A DNA stretch of 64,000 bases from Paenibacillus aceti (GTDB lineage Bacteria > Bacillota > Bacilli > Paenibacillales > Paenibacillaceae), in the NCBI RefSeq assembly GCF_003614185.1, contig NZ_KZ987724.1, positions 540,679-604,678 on the forward strand, written 5' to 3'. Numbering within the stretch: the stretch's first letter is position 1; each line of letters starts with the position of its first letter. The notes beneath the pieces were generated by a model. The model did no database searches. It was not told the origin of the DNA and was given only the letters and a program-made list of their open reading frames with translations. Both the position numbers and the translations under genes were made by a program. This document shows positions 44,157 through 53,904 of this stretch, one piece after another.

Positions 44157-45560
44157 ATGAGCCAACATAAACAAGTAGATACATTAGTCATTGGTTCAGG
44201 GCCAGGAGGTTATACCGCGGCGGTGCGATCGGCGCATCTTGGAATGAAGACCATTGTTATTGAACGCGGTCAAATTGGTGGCGTGTGCACAAATGTGGGC
44301 TGCATTCCTTCCAAAGCGCTGATTGCGGAATCACATCGATATAATTTACACAGACAATGGAGCCGTTCGGTTGCTTCAGATTACTTTGCTGAGGCTCAGG
44401 CTTTCAAGCAATCGGTCGTTAACAAACAGTCCGGTGGTGTTCAATATCTGTTGCAAACTGCCGGAGTAACGGTTCTCGAAGGGGAGGCCAGCTTGATTGA
44501 CGAACATACTGCCATGATTAAACAATCGGAATCGGAGCAATTGATATCTTTTAAATACGCTATATTGGCGACGGGTTCTCGTCCAATTGAGTTGCGGGCG
44601 TTGCCGCTGGGTGGACGTATTTTGTCTTCAACGGAAGCTCTGGCATTATCTCATATTCCAACCAGTTTGGTAGTGATAGGCGGCGGATATATTGGCGTTG
44701 AGTTGGGACAGATGTACGCCAAATTCGGCAGCAAAGTTACCATTTTGGAAGGAGGACGGCAAGTGCTTCCCGGGTTCGAGGCAGACCTTGTAGCCCCTGT
44801 TATCAAGCAGATGAATACCGACGGGATGACCATGATAACCGAAGCGACTGCGGTCAAAGCGGAGCAAGATGCGGATGGGCTAACACTTCATTATGTAAAA
44901 AATGAAGAACAGCATGTTGTTAGAGCGGAGTATGCGTTAGTGACTGTCGGAAGGAGACCAAACACAGACGGTAGTCTAGGGCTTGAACGAATCGGCTTGC
45001 CGACAACGAGCAAAGGGTTGATTGAGACGGACGAACAATGCAGAACGGTGATACCGAATATTTTTGCTATCGGAGACATTACAGGCGGTCCGGCGCTTGC
45101 CCATAAAGCCTCTTATGAGGCCAAGGTCGCAGCCGAGGTGATTGCGGGCCAACCTTCCATCGTCGATTACAAAGCGATTCCGCTTGTCGTTTTTTCCGAG
45201 CCGGAGCTGGCCAGCGTCGGCTTAAGCGAGACAGAGTGTACGGCAAGAGCGATTCCGGTTGTCATTGGGAAGTCTTCATTCGGTATTAACGGTAGAGCGC
45301 TGGCACTAAAAGCTACGGAAGGATTTGTAAAAGTGATAGCCAATTCGGAATCCGGGATGGTTATAGGCGCGCAAATTGTGGGTGCAGAGGCGTCAACCCT
45401 CATTTCTGAGCTTACTTTGGCAATGGAGATGGGAGCAACCGTCGAGGATTTAGCGATGACCATCCATCCCCATCCTACCTTGGGTGAAGTTATTATGGAG
45501 GCTGCCGGCAACGCCGTAAGAAAAATATCGAAAAATAAAAACAATAAACAGGTTGTTTAG
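44157..45560 (+). CDS. Dihydrolipoamide dehydrogenase-like flavoprotein disulfide reductase
   Basis: A 467-residue FAD enzyme. FAD motif VIGSGPGGYTAAVRSA; redox-active disulfide GGVCTNVGCIPSKAL; NAD motif VIGGGYIGVELGQMY; second FAD motif IFAIGDITGGPALAHKA; and the active-site His-Glu pair HPHPTLGEVIMEAA. It should oxidise a dithiol with NAD+. No PDH/OGDH E1 or E2 genes are adjacent and a TetR regulator controls it, so a role in stress or detoxification is possible. ATG 44157 lies 11 bases after GGGAGG; a TTG at 44151 is an alternative. Confidence 0.92.
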   Translation: MSQHKQVDTLVIGSGPGGYTAAVRSAHLGMKTIVIERGQIGGVCTNVGCIPSKALIAESHRYNLHRQWSRSVASDYFAEAQAFKQSVVNKQSGGVQYLLQTAGVTVLEGEASLIDEHTAMIKQSESEQLISFKYAILATGSRPIELRALPLGGRILSSTEALALSHIPTSLVVIGGGYIGVELGQMYAKFGSKVTILEGGRQVLPGFEADLVAPVIKQMNTDGMTMITEATAVKAEQDADGLTLHYVKNEEQHVVRAEYALVTVGRRPNTDGSLGLERIGLPTTSKGLIETDEQCRTVIPNIFAIGDITGGPALAHKASYEAKVAAEVIAGQPSIVDYKAIPLVVFSEPELASVGLSETECTARAIPVVIGKSSFGINGRALALKATEGFVKVIANSESGMVIGAQIVGAEASTLISELTLAMEMGATVEDLAMTIHPHPTLGEVIMEAAGNAVRKISKNKNNKQVV

Positions 45561-45669
45561 AAGCATGCAGAGAGTCCGGGGACAATTGCATGTCAATGCG
45601 GCTGTGGCGATTCCGTCAAACAGGAAGATCCTCTCCTCTTTAGTGAAGTTTCATCAATGACAGGTTTCT

Positions 45670-45698
45670 GCTCTGCCTTTTCTGGCAGAGCTTTTTTT
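45670..45698 (+). terminator. Terminator after flavoprotein gene
   Basis: GCTCTGCC (45670-45677), loop TTTTCT, GGCAGAGC (45684-45691), seven T. Confidence 0.88.
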
Positions 45699-45761
45699 AT
45701 TTCAACAGAAGTGAAACTTAATGAAGGATAAGAGTGTTTATTATATAAAGGAGGGAGAATC

Positions 45762-46619
45762 GTGCGGATTAGACTCGTTTATCTTATACTCATACTTATT
45801 TGCGTCACTTTTGGTTTTACCGTACTTTCTGCATGTACAACCGAAAAATCTGAAACGTTCCAGTCAATACAAGTACAAGGAAAGGAAGGAAGCGAAGAAA
45901 TGCTAGGCCATACGTCCATTGAAAAAATCAAATTCACTACGACGATTTATTCAATGGATTTGAGCAGCTATGCAGGTAAGAACGTTAATAAGATACCATT
46001 TTATTCGGCCGGAAAGATCGATTACCTTACTGAAGACACAGTAAAGTCCTTCAATGAGGGTCATCACCCTTGGTTAGGGCATGCAGAAACCTTCATTAGC
46101 ATTAAGGCGGCAAATCTTGTTCCCGATGAATATAAAGAGGAGGATGGGATAAAGAGGGAGAATATCAAAATCAAGGCCCTTTCCGATATTGCTGCAATAG
46201 CTACGATTACGCTGGGAAGTAGTAAGTATTATGAAATAACCATGGAGTCATCCGAGAACACCGGAGGTATTTTCTATATCACAAATATTGTTCTACATAC
46301 GACCATCGATGAACAGCCTGCGGTTATTTCACAATTAGAATTTGAAATCTCCGGTAAGATAGATGGATTGGAGCAAGATTATTTCTTTTATCTGGTTGAG
46401 GATGGACATGGTTTTTTGGCTGACGGAAAAATAGTTCTTCAAAAGAATGGAGAATTTAAGACGAAAATATCAATAAAACCTCCAACAAATGGCTTTGGAC
46501 AAATTTCGTTTTATAGTGATGTGAATCAAAATGGGGAATTCGATATTGAAATGGATACGCAGCAAAAAATAAATTCATATGATCTTGTGTACGATAAGCC
46601 TCTTGTCGTATCCAATTGA
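45762..46619 (+). CDS. Hypothetical lipoprotein
   Basis: A 285-residue protein with a hydrophobic signal and lipobox LSAC (~residues 22-25), so anchored outside the membrane. The mature part is beta-rich with acidic patches (ISFYSDVNQNGEFDIEMDTQQ), and the DVNQNGEFD stretch looks like a calcium-binding dockerin-like loop. No family is recognised. It starts with GTG after AAAGGAGGGAG. It lies upstream of a cytosolic SGNH hydrolase; the 42-base gap and GGAAGGGATG site suggest co-transcription. Confidence 0.6.
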   Translation: MRIRLVYLILILICVTFGFTVLSACTTEKSETFQSIQVQGKEGSEEMLGHTSIEKIKFTTTIYSMDLSSYAGKNVNKIPFYSAGKIDYLTEDTVKSFNEGHHPWLGHAETFISIKAANLVPDEYKEEDGIKRENIKIKALSDIAAIATITLGSSKYYEITMESSENTGGIFYITNIVLHTTIDEQPAVISQLEFEISGKIDGLEQDYFFYLVEDGHGFLADGKIVLQKNGEFKTKISIKPPTNGFGQISFYSDVNQNGEFDIEMDTQQKINSYDLVYDKPLVVSN

Positions 46620-46660
46620 AGTAGTAAGGAGAATTTAACACAGGGAAGGGATGATGATCT

Positions 46661-48391
46661 ATGACTAATTCTTCGTCTGATGTCGTAAATGGAACGGGAG
46701 GTCCGATAGCGCCGCGGGATCCGGTAGCAAAGCGCAGTGAATTATACATATTACATGAATCTATGATTGAAGCAACGCTTCGTTCTGATGGGAAGTTCTC
46801 TCAAGAGATTTACCTGGACGGCACCCGGCTTGTTGATAAAGCGCGTATTGTGGGCAATGTATCAGATGAAGCCATTCTTGAACTTCTGAAGAGCTCTAGC
46901 GGGTTTCGTCGACTCGTCCATAGTATTGGAATCTCCGTTCAAGCGCATGAAGAAGAGGTTACCCATGTTAATTTTACGCTTGAGCATCGTGGGATGAACA
47001 ACTCGGGATCCCGAGTGAGCGTCTCATGCCCTACTGATGGCAATGAAACGCTCCTGATCTTGGACGATTACGAAGCGTCTCCGGATGATGATGTTCTCGC
47101 CAAATTCGTATTTGAGTTTGGGCGAGTGGGCGCTCTGGCGACGACTACCGTAGTTTTCTATCTGAATGATGGTTACGAGGTCCCAGAGCTTGTGAATGAC
47201 TCACCTGTCGAGTTCGAGTCGCAGGCCTATCGGGAGATGATTAAGAGATCTCTCATGTCTACAGGCAATAACAAGAGATTGAAGGCAGCCATCGAGAAGG
47301 CGAAAAGAGGCGAGCCCGTCACGATCGCTTACATTGGCGGCTCGATCACTCAGGGCGCAGGGGCAGTTCCGATTCATAGCCATTGTTACGCTTATCGTTC
47401 TTATGATCTCTTTAAACAAATGTTCGCTCCGCAGGATGGCAGCTCGATTCGACTGATCAAGGCTGGGCTAGGAGGCACGCCATCTGAGCTGGGCATCGTC
47501 CGCTATGACCGGGACGTACTGAAGGAAGGCACCACCCATCCAGATATCGTCATCGTGGAGTTTGCTGTTAACGATGCGGGCGACGAGACTGGGGGGAATT
47601 GTTACGAGAGCCTGGTACTGAAGGCTCTTAACGCTGATAACAAGCCTGCGGTAGTTTTACTGTTCAGCGTGTTCATGAATGACTGGAACCATCAGGACCG
47701 TCTTGCTCCTGTCGGACAGCATTATGATCTTCCTATGGTCAGTGTGAAGGATGCCGTAGTGGAACAGTTCCGCTGGACTGCAGACCAAGGCAAGGTTATC
47801 TCTAAAAAGCAATTTTTCTACGATATTTATCATCCTACCAATGCGGGACATAGGGTTATGGCCGATTGCTTAACCTGGCTCTTCGCTGTAACCGACCAGG
47901 CCATATCTGATGAGGAGGATATTTCGACGGACAAGTTGCCGATCATCGGGAATGATTATATGGGGATTCAGCTGCTGGATCGCCTGAATGGCGAGGGCAT
48001 AGTTCAGATCGATGCGGGGGGATTCCGGGAGACAGATACCGATCTGCACACAGCAAATATGGACGATCATACTTACGGAACGCCACAATTTCCTAATAAC
48101 TGGATGCACACCGCCGAATCAGGAGCTGACCGCTTCAAGATGACACTTCGGAGTAAACGGCTTATTCTGGTGTTCAAAGACTCCGGAGATCCTAGCTTCG
48201 GCACCGCAAATATATGGGTAGACGGGAAGCTGGTGAGGCAGGGTGATCCACATATAGCGAATTGGACGCACTGCAATGCTGTGATCCTGTATGATGAACG
48301 GGACTCGAATGAGCATACGGTGGAGATCGAAATGGCAGTAGGGCATGAGGACAAGCGCTTCACGATTTTAGGGTTCGGTTATGTGCTGTAA
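46661..48391 (+). CDS. SGNH/GDSL hydrolase with flanking beta domains
   Basis: A 576-residue protein without a signal peptide. The central SGNH esterase domain (~residues 210-410) shows block I AYIGGSITQGAGA (Ser), block II KAGLGGTPSELG (Gly), block III VEFAVNDAG (Asn) and block V YDIYHPTNAGHRV (Asp/His). N- and C-terminal regions are beta-rich and may bind substrate. It would remove acyl groups from a carbohydrate or other polymer. Its position ~3 kb from the mannan operon suggests but does not prove a role in deacylating imported glycans. It ends 9 bases before the third tRNA-Leu promoter. Confidence 0.8.
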   Translation: MTNSSSDVVNGTGGPIAPRDPVAKRSELYILHESMIEATLRSDGKFSQEIYLDGTRLVDKARIVGNVSDEAILELLKSSSGFRRLVHSIGISVQAHEEEVTHVNFTLEHRGMNNSGSRVSVSCPTDGNETLLILDDYEASPDDDVLAKFVFEFGRVGALATTTVVFYLNDGYEVPELVNDSPVEFESQAYREMIKRSLMSTGNNKRLKAAIEKAKRGEPVTIAYIGGSITQGAGAVPIHSHCYAYRSYDLFKQMFAPQDGSSIRLIKAGLGGTPSELGIVRYDRDVLKEGTTHPDIVIVEFAVNDAGDETGGNCYESLVLKALNADNKPAVVLLFSVFMNDWNHQDRLAPVGQHYDLPMVSVKDAVVEQFRWTADQGKVISKKQFFYDIYHPTNAGHRVMADCLTWLFAVTDQAISDEEDISTDKLPIIGNDYMGIQLLDRLNGEGIVQIDAGGFRETDTDLHTANMDDHTYGTPQFPNNWMHTAESGADRFKMTLRSKRLILVFKDSGDPSFGTANIWVDGKLVRQGDPHIANWTHCNAVILYDERDSNEHTVEIEMAVGHEDKRFTILGFGYVL

Positions 48392-48399
48392 TCTTGTAA

Positions 48400-48428
48400 T
48401 TGACTCACTTAGAAATTCATGTTATATT
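48400..48428 (+). promoter_or_regulatory. Promoter of tRNA-Leu copy 3
   Basis: TTGACT (48400-48405), 17-base spacer, TATATT (48423-48428). Confidence 0.75.
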
Positions 48429-48465
48429 TTATTTCCCTGCTGCAGAATATTGCATCAGTGAAAAT

Positions 48466-48549
<84 letters not shown>

Positions 48550-48564
48550 TCAACTTAACAAAAG

Positions 48565-48601
48565 GGTTCGTAGTTGCTTAGGCGATTACGAGCCTTTTTT
48601 T
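48565..48601 (+). terminator. Terminator after tRNA-Leu copy 3
   Basis: GGTTCGTA (48565-48572) pairs with TACGAGCC (48587-48594) with one wobble, followed by seven T. Confidence 0.7.
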
Positions 48602-48759
48602 GTGTAAACAGAAAGTATGAAACTCTGGATTACGTCTGCTCTATTTGATCATAAGAAGATAAGCTGAATGTCAACCAAGAGCTGTCCGATGAAAAAATTA
48701 GCATAGAGTTTACAAAAGTTCATTAAATTTACCTATCAAAAACTATTATCGTTCAAAAA

Positions 48760-48799
48760 ATGCCTCCAGTTGCTTTATAAAGCTTGGAGGTATTTTTTT
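48760..48799 (+). terminator. Orphan terminator in the 48.6-48.97 kb gap
   Basis: ATGCCTCCA (48760-48768) pairs with TGGAGGTAT (48785-48793), then T-run. No intact gene precedes it. Bases ~48661-48726 read KLNVNQELSDEKISIEFTKV in one frame, perhaps the end of a lost gene. The rest of the gap shows only an AT-rich promoter-like stretch. Confidence 0.6.
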
Positions 48800-48977
48800 G
48801 TGTACTTATTATTAACAGGCCTCTTCCCTTAAACGATACTAACTTTGCCTAATTTACGAAAACGACAAGTTCATTTAATTTTCGACAAATATTTTATCTC
48901 TATCATGATGGTGAAGGGAAAATATCATTTGAGCAAGAACGAAGGAAATCCTACAAAGGGGAGAAGTGGATGAGGTT

Positions 48978-49691
48978 ATGATTCGTTACTTATGGTTTGA
49001 CCTGGGCTACACCTTAGTTGCAACTAACCGGGAAGAGGTCTATCAGAAGACGCTGGAGCGATTTGCGGTGACGAAAACGATCGATGAAATTACTATGGCC
49101 TACCATCAGGCAGACAAACTGTTCATGCGAGAGTATCCAGGAGTTTTGGGCAAGGACAGCAGGACGTTTTTGCCGTGGTATGTAGGCACATTGAATTATT
49201 TCCTTGGACTGTCGCTGCCGATTGAGGACTTGATTCGTATTCATTTGGAACTGGCGAAAGAGCAGCCGATACAGTGGAGAGCATTCGAATTTACTAAACC
49301 GACCCTTCATTGTTTGAAAGAAGCGGGATATCAGCTTGGCTTGATCTCTAATTGGGATCAGAGCGCTCGTGAGGTGTTGTCACGCAATCAATTAGAAGAG
49401 TTGTTCGATGAAATCATCATCTCTTCGGAGGTAGGGGTAGAGAAGCCGGATCCGGCTATTTTTGAACTGGCTTTGGCCCGAGTCCAGGTGACGGCAGAAC
49501 AATCCTTATATGTAGGAGACAATTACTATGATGACGTCAGAGGTTGTCAGCAGGTTGGCATTCATTGCCTACTAATCAATCCGTATAACAACCAAGGCAT
49601 TGAAGAGTTGGATTATACACATATCATCCCAAGTATCCAAGGTGTAGTTGATTATCTGGGACTCAAATCTATCCCGCAAGAGATTAAATAG
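48978..49691 (+). CDS. HAD-superfamily hydrolase
   Basis: A 237-residue HAD phosphatase. Motif I is WFDLGYTL, unusual because the second Asp of DxD is Gly-Tyr here, as seen in some HAD subgroup members. Motif II is GLISNWD, motif III is the lysine in GVEKPDPAIF, and motif IV is YVGDNYYDDVRG. The missing second Asp may weaken phosphatase activity. The start is uncertain: ATG 48978 fits homology; a GTG at 48966 is very close to AAGGGGAG. First gene of a nine-gene operon with an RpiR regulator and peptide-type importer. Confidence 0.82.
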   Translation: MIRYLWFDLGYTLVATNREEVYQKTLERFAVTKTIDEITMAYHQADKLFMREYPGVLGKDSRTFLPWYVGTLNYFLGLSLPIEDLIRIHLELAKEQPIQWRAFEFTKPTLHCLKEAGYQLGLISNWDQSAREVLSRNQLEELFDEIIISSEVGVEKPDPAIFELALARVQVTAEQSLYVGDNYYDDVRGCQQVGIHCLLINPYNNQGIEELDYTHIIPSIQGVVDYLGLKSIPQEIK

Positions 49692-49706
49692 TCTGGAGCA
49701 AGGATC

Positions 49707-50564
49707 ATGACAACGATTAAGGACAAAATTCAAGAGCAATTCGAGACTTTGAGCGCGGGGCAAAAAAGAGCGGCCCATTACATTCAGCAGCATATGCAGG
49801 AGGTTGCGCTGCAACCTGCTCATAAGACTGCTACCAAAGCCGGCGTTAGCGAAGCAACGGTTCACCGGCTGGCCCAGGCACTATCCTATCCGAGCTTCTC
49901 GGCGATGCATCAGGATATCCAGCGATATATATTGCGCGACCAGCGCGCTGTCAAGAATCTTGAGCATTTGACCAGCCGGCAGGAAGAATCATGGCTGGAG
50001 AAGCACTTTACACAAGAAATGGATAATATTCGGGAGACGATGCTGCAAACGGACAAGATGCAGATTCAAGAGACGGTAAGGGCGCTTCTGCAGGCGGAGC
50101 GGATTTGGGTAGCAGGCTGGCGAATGGGGTTATCGGTCACCTCTTTTCTCAGCTTTGTCCTTAAGTATATGCTGGGCAATTGCGAGCTAATTCCGCAGGG
50201 CAGTGTAGCGGAGTATTCAGCCTATATTCGGCCTAATGATGCCTTATTCGTCTGCGGGTTTCCAAGATACTGCTCCAGAACACTAAAGGTATCGAAGCTG
50301 GCCAAGGAGCAAGGAGCCACGGTTATTGCATTGACGGACTCCAATCTATCGCCTTTCGCCAAGCTGGCCGATCTGACTTTATTGGCGCAGAGCAAATCGA
50401 AGGGATTTCTTGACTCGTATACGGCTTCTTTATCCGTAGTGAATGCAATCATTAATGAAATCTCTTATTTGGAGAAGGACCGGGTCAAGGTCAATATTGA
50501 GCGAATGGAGCTTATGTTTGAAGAGTTCCAGGATAGTTTCGAGTGGATGGGTAGAACGAAGTGA
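49707..50564 (+). CDS. MurR/RpiR-family regulator
   Basis: A 285-residue regulator. Residues ~1-77 form the RpiR HTH (LSAGQKRAAHYIQQHMQEVAL, HKTATKAGVSEATVHRLAQALSYPSFSAMHQDI). Residues ~110-265 form a SIS phosphosugar-binding domain (RIWVAGWRMGLSVTSFLSFVL, ALFVCGFPRYCSRTLKVSKLAKEQGATVIALTDS). Such proteins sense sugar phosphates, often amino-sugar or muramyl derivatives. It lies 15 bases after the HAD gene and probably controls its own operon. Confidence 0.9.
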   Translation: MTTIKDKIQEQFETLSAGQKRAAHYIQQHMQEVALQPAHKTATKAGVSEATVHRLAQALSYPSFSAMHQDIQRYILRDQRAVKNLEHLTSRQEESWLEKHFTQEMDNIRETMLQTDKMQIQETVRALLQAERIWVAGWRMGLSVTSFLSFVLKYMLGNCELIPQGSVAEYSAYIRPNDALFVCGFPRYCSRTLKVSKLAKEQGATVIALTDSNLSPFAKLADLTLLAQSKSKGFLDSYTASLSVVNAIINEISYLEKDRVKVNIERMELMFEEFQDSFEWMGRTK

Positions 50565-50585
50565 TTTGTTGGAAAGGAAATAGCA

Positions 50586-51320
50586 ATGGATCTTACGGTT
50601 ATAGGGTACTGGGGAGCATATCCCGACAAAAATGAAGCAACCTCAGGTTATTTACTTGAGCATAAGGGCAGCAAAATTTTATTGGACTGCGGCAGCGGGG
50701 TTCTGTCCAAGCTGCAAAATTACACGACGCTAGAGGAACTGGATGCCGTCGTTATAACTCATCTGCATGCGGATCATATGGCGGATGTGTACAGTCTGGA
50801 GTTCGCTACACTTATTTCCATGCAATTAGGTAGGCGCCTTAAACCGCTGGAAGTGTACGTCTATTACAAGGATTCCAACAGGCTCGATTTCTCTTATCCG
50901 CAATATGTAAATGTACATCAGGTTACTCCGCAAAGTGTAGTGACGATTGGCGAGCTTACTTTGGAATTCTCGGAGAATATTCATGAAGTTCCTTGTTGCG
51001 CAGTCAAAGTGACATCAGGGGAAGGAAAGAGCCTCGTCTACTCTGGTGATACGGGTTACTGCCAGAAAATCATTGATTTCTCATGGGGTGTTGATGTGCT
51101 GGTGCTGGAGAGCAGCTTCTACAGCTGGCAGAAGGAATTGAATCAAGGCCACCTGACTGCGGGAGAGGCAGGTCAAATCGCTGCCATAGCTCAGCCCGGA
51201 AGGTTAATCCTGACGCATCTTCCCCATTATGGTGATCATCAACAATTGGTGCTAGAAGCTTCCGTTCATTATAACGGTGAAATTCAATTAGCTTATTGCG
51301 GTATGAGACTGACGATTTAA
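50586..51320 (+). CDS. YhfI-like metallo-beta-lactamase-fold hydrolase
   Basis: A 244-residue MBL-fold protein, close in pattern to B. subtilis YhfI (MDLTVIGYWGAYPDKNEATSGYLLEH..., LLDCGSGVLSKLQ). Metal motif THLHADHMAD (HxHxDH), later YSGDTGYC (bridging Asp) and LTHLPH (His). RNase Z-like hydrolases of this branch act on phosphodiester bonds, but YhfI has no established reaction that I know. GGAAAGGAAA precedes the ATG. Confidence 0.85.
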   Translation: MDLTVIGYWGAYPDKNEATSGYLLEHKGSKILLDCGSGVLSKLQNYTTLEELDAVVITHLHADHMADVYSLEFATLISMQLGRRLKPLEVYVYYKDSNRLDFSYPQYVNVHQVTPQSVVTIGELTLEFSENIHEVPCCAVKVTSGEGKSLVYSGDTGYCQKIIDFSWGVDVLVLESSFYSWQKELNQGHLTAGEAGQIAAIAQPGRLILTHLPHYGDHQQLVLEASVHYNGEIQLAYCGMRLTI

Positions 51321-51341
51321 TTCAGGAAGGGGAAAATCAAC

Positions 51342-52940
51342 GTGGCAATTTTGAAGAAAAAACTGGCTCTTGGTATTTCTACTCTCTCTTTATTGGCGGT
51401 TATCATCACAGGCTGTGGCAGTAATAGTACGGCAAGTAACTCAGTAGGCAATTCAGCAAACACAACAGCATCTAACGAATCCAACCAAACTGTGCAGAAT
51501 TCAGGTGAAAAGGTCATGGCGGGTGGGACCGTCCGAGTAGCGATGTCTACGGAGCCCGATAATCTGGATCCTTATTTATCGGCTGCAACGGATACCAACT
51601 CCATGATGGATAATGTGTTCGACGGATTATTTGAAGCGGGAGAGAACAGCGATTTGGTCCCAGCGATTGCTTCTTCCTACCAAGTGTCGGAGGATGGATT
51701 GACGTATACTTTCACTTTGAAACAGGGCATTAAATTTCACAACGGCGCTGATCTGACGTCAAAGGATGTGTATTACTCCTATGCCAAGCTGTCCGGGCTT
51801 AATGGACAAGAGCCGCTATCATCCAAGTTCTCGGGTATCGAAAGTATAGATACGCCGGACGATTATTCAGTTGTCATTAAATTGAAGGAGAAAAATGCCG
51901 CCTTCCTCGCTGCCAACATTATCGCTATTGTACCTAAGGATTATGAGCAGCAAAGCGAGAAACCGATTGGCGCAGGACCTTACAAGTTTGTTGAATATAA
52001 ACCGGGTCAGGAACTGGTTCTAGAGAAAAACGAAAATTTCTACAACAAGGACCATGCCCCTGTAATAGATAAAGTCGAGTTCAAAATTATGCCGGACGCC
52101 AACGCGTCTGTATTAGCCCTGCAATCGGGGGATATTGATATGATCCCAGGCATCAGCAGTCAAGGCGTACTTCAATTGGGTGATGGCTACACCGTGATCT
52201 CCGGTCCGCAAAACATGGTTCAACTGATGGCTTTAAACAACTCTGTGAAGCCATTAAACGATGTAAAGGTTCGTCAGGCCATCAACTATGCGATCGACAA
52301 GGATGCAATTATTCAGACCGTTGCGGAAGGGAATGGCACGAAATTAGGTTCCAATATGAGCCCTGCCATGAAGATGTACTACCAGGAAGGTCTGGAAGAT
52401 TACTATAAGACTAACGTTGATAAAGCCAAAGAACTGTTGAACGAGGCCGGTTATCCTAATGGATTTGATCTAACAATCACAGTTCCATCCAACTATCAAT
52501 TCCACGTAGATACTGCTCAGGTGATCGCAGATCAACTCAAGAAGGCTGGCATCAATGCAACAATCAAGCAAATTGAGTGGAGCAGCTGGCTGGAGGATGT
52601 CTATAATAACGCCAAATATGAATCAACTATTGTTGGACTAACCGGCAAGCTGGATCCGCAAGAGGTATTGGGAAGATACGAAACTACTTACGCTAAAAAC
52701 TTCTTCAAATTCAGCAATGCTGATTTCGATAAGTTAATCAGTGAAGGCAAGATAGAAATCAATGAAGCAAAGCGGGCCGATTTATATAAGCAGGCACAAA
52801 CCCTGTTAACAGAACAGGCAGCGGCCGTCTTTATTATGGACCCTAACCGGACCGTTGCGATGAAGGGGAATTTAAAGGGCTTCAAAATGTACCCGGTGCA
52901 AAAATACGATTTTGCTGAGATGTACTACACAGAACAGTAA
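51342..52940 (+). CDS. Oligopeptide-type substrate-binding lipoprotein (SBP family 5)
   Basis: A 532-residue DppA/OppA-like protein. The signal peptide has lipobox ITGC near residue 23. Mature motifs: GGTVRVAMSTEPDNLDPYLSAATDT, YTFTLKQGIKFHNGADLTSKDVYYSY and LLNEAGYPNGFDLTITVPSN. It starts at GTG 51342 with AGGAAGGGG ahead. It feeds the importer encoded by the next four genes. Family 5 binders take peptides, but also nickel, glutathione, sugars and muropeptides; the RpiR regulator suggests a sugar-bearing ligand. Confidence 0.92.
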   Translation: MAILKKKLALGISTLSLLAVIITGCGSNSTASNSVGNSANTTASNESNQTVQNSGEKVMAGGTVRVAMSTEPDNLDPYLSAATDTNSMMDNVFDGLFEAGENSDLVPAIASSYQVSEDGLTYTFTLKQGIKFHNGADLTSKDVYYSYAKLSGLNGQEPLSSKFSGIESIDTPDDYSVVIKLKEKNAAFLAANIIAIVPKDYEQQSEKPIGAGPYKFVEYKPGQELVLEKNENFYNKDHAPVIDKVEFKIMPDANASVLALQSGDIDMIPGISSQGVLQLGDGYTVISGPQNMVQLMALNNSVKPLNDVKVRQAINYAIDKDAIIQTVAEGNGTKLGSNMSPAMKMYYQEGLEDYYKTNVDKAKELLNEAGYPNGFDLTITVPSNYQFHVDTAQVIADQLKKAGINATIKQIEWSSWLEDVYNNAKYESTIVGLTGKLDPQEVLGRYETTYAKNFFKFSNADFDKLISEGKIEINEAKRADLYKQAQTLLTEQAAAVFIMDPNRTVAMKGNLKGFKMYPVQKYDFAEMYYTEQ

Positions 52941-52954
52941 AGTAGGGGAATATC

Positions 52955-53899
52955 TTGAGATTTTATATTCGCAAGCTGATCACCTTTATATCTACACTGG
53001 TTCTTGTGTCCGTCATTACGTTTCTGGTATTTCAGGTTCTTCCCGGAGACCCGGCGCAAATTATTCTCGGTGTGGATGCAGACCCGCAGCAAATTGCCGC
53101 TTTGCACGAAGCAATGGGGCTTGACCGATCGGCCGGAGAACGTTATTTGATGTGGATCAAGGATACCTTATCCGGCGATTTCGGCACCTCGGTGCGATAT
53201 CACAGACCGGTAGCCGACCTGTTATTGGAGCGTCTGCCTGTTACCTTATCCTTGGCTTTATTCTCCCTGGGGCTGACCCTGATCATAGGGCTCCCCCTGG
53301 GGATTTATATTGCCAGAAGAGACGGCAAGTTATCGTCCTTGCTCCTGTCGCTATTTACGCAGTTAGGCGTATCGGTGCCTTCATTTTGGCTGGCTTTTAT
53401 TCTAATCTTATTATTCTCGGTCACGTTCAAATTGTTCCCGACCTATGGATATACTTCATGGAGCACAAATCCGCTTGGTGCCATCAGGTCGTTGTTTCTG
53501 CCCTCTCTGGCCCTCGCTATTCCCGGCTTCGCGGTGGTGATCCGTTATTTAAGAAATACGCTGCTGGATCAATCGCGCATGGATTATGTACGGACGGCTA
53601 GAAGCAAAGGTCTGCATGAGAAGGGAATCATGTACCACCATATACTGCGCAACGGACTGATTCCTGTCATTACCATTGTCGGGTTATTAATTGCCGATAC
53701 GCTGGGAGGCAGTATTGTGGTTGAGAATGTATTTGCACTCCCGGGTATTGGAAATTTGCTGGTCAGCTCCATCGGGGCGCGAGATCTGCCGCTGGTACAA
53801 ACGATGGTGCTGTATATTGCCGTGATTGTCGTCAGTATTAATTTTATCGTCGACATGCTCTATAAAGTCATCGATCCCCGGATCCGGTTGAAAAGGTGA
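52955..53899 (+). CDS. Oligopeptide-type ABC permease (DppB-like)
   Basis: A 314-residue permease with six membrane segments. Starts with TTG at 52955 after TAGGGGAA (MRFYIRKLITFISTLVLVSVITFLVFQVLPGDPAQIILG). Coupling motif: DYVRTARSKGLHEKGIMYHHILRNGLIPVITI. Partner of the DppC-like gene that begins 5 bases after its stop. Confidence 0.92.
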   Translation: MRFYIRKLITFISTLVLVSVITFLVFQVLPGDPAQIILGVDADPQQIAALHEAMGLDRSAGERYLMWIKDTLSGDFGTSVRYHRPVADLLLERLPVTLSLALFSLGLTLIIGLPLGIYIARRDGKLSSLLLSLFTQLGVSVPSFWLAFILILLFSVTFKLFPTYGYTSWSTNPLGAIRSLFLPSLALAIPGFAVVIRYLRNTLLDQSRMDYVRTARSKGLHEKGIMYHHILRNGLIPVITIVGLLIADTLGGSIVVENVFALPGIGNLLVSSIGARDLPLVQTMVLYIAVIVVSINFIVDMLYKVIDPRIRLKR

Positions 53900-53904
53900 A
53901 AGCT

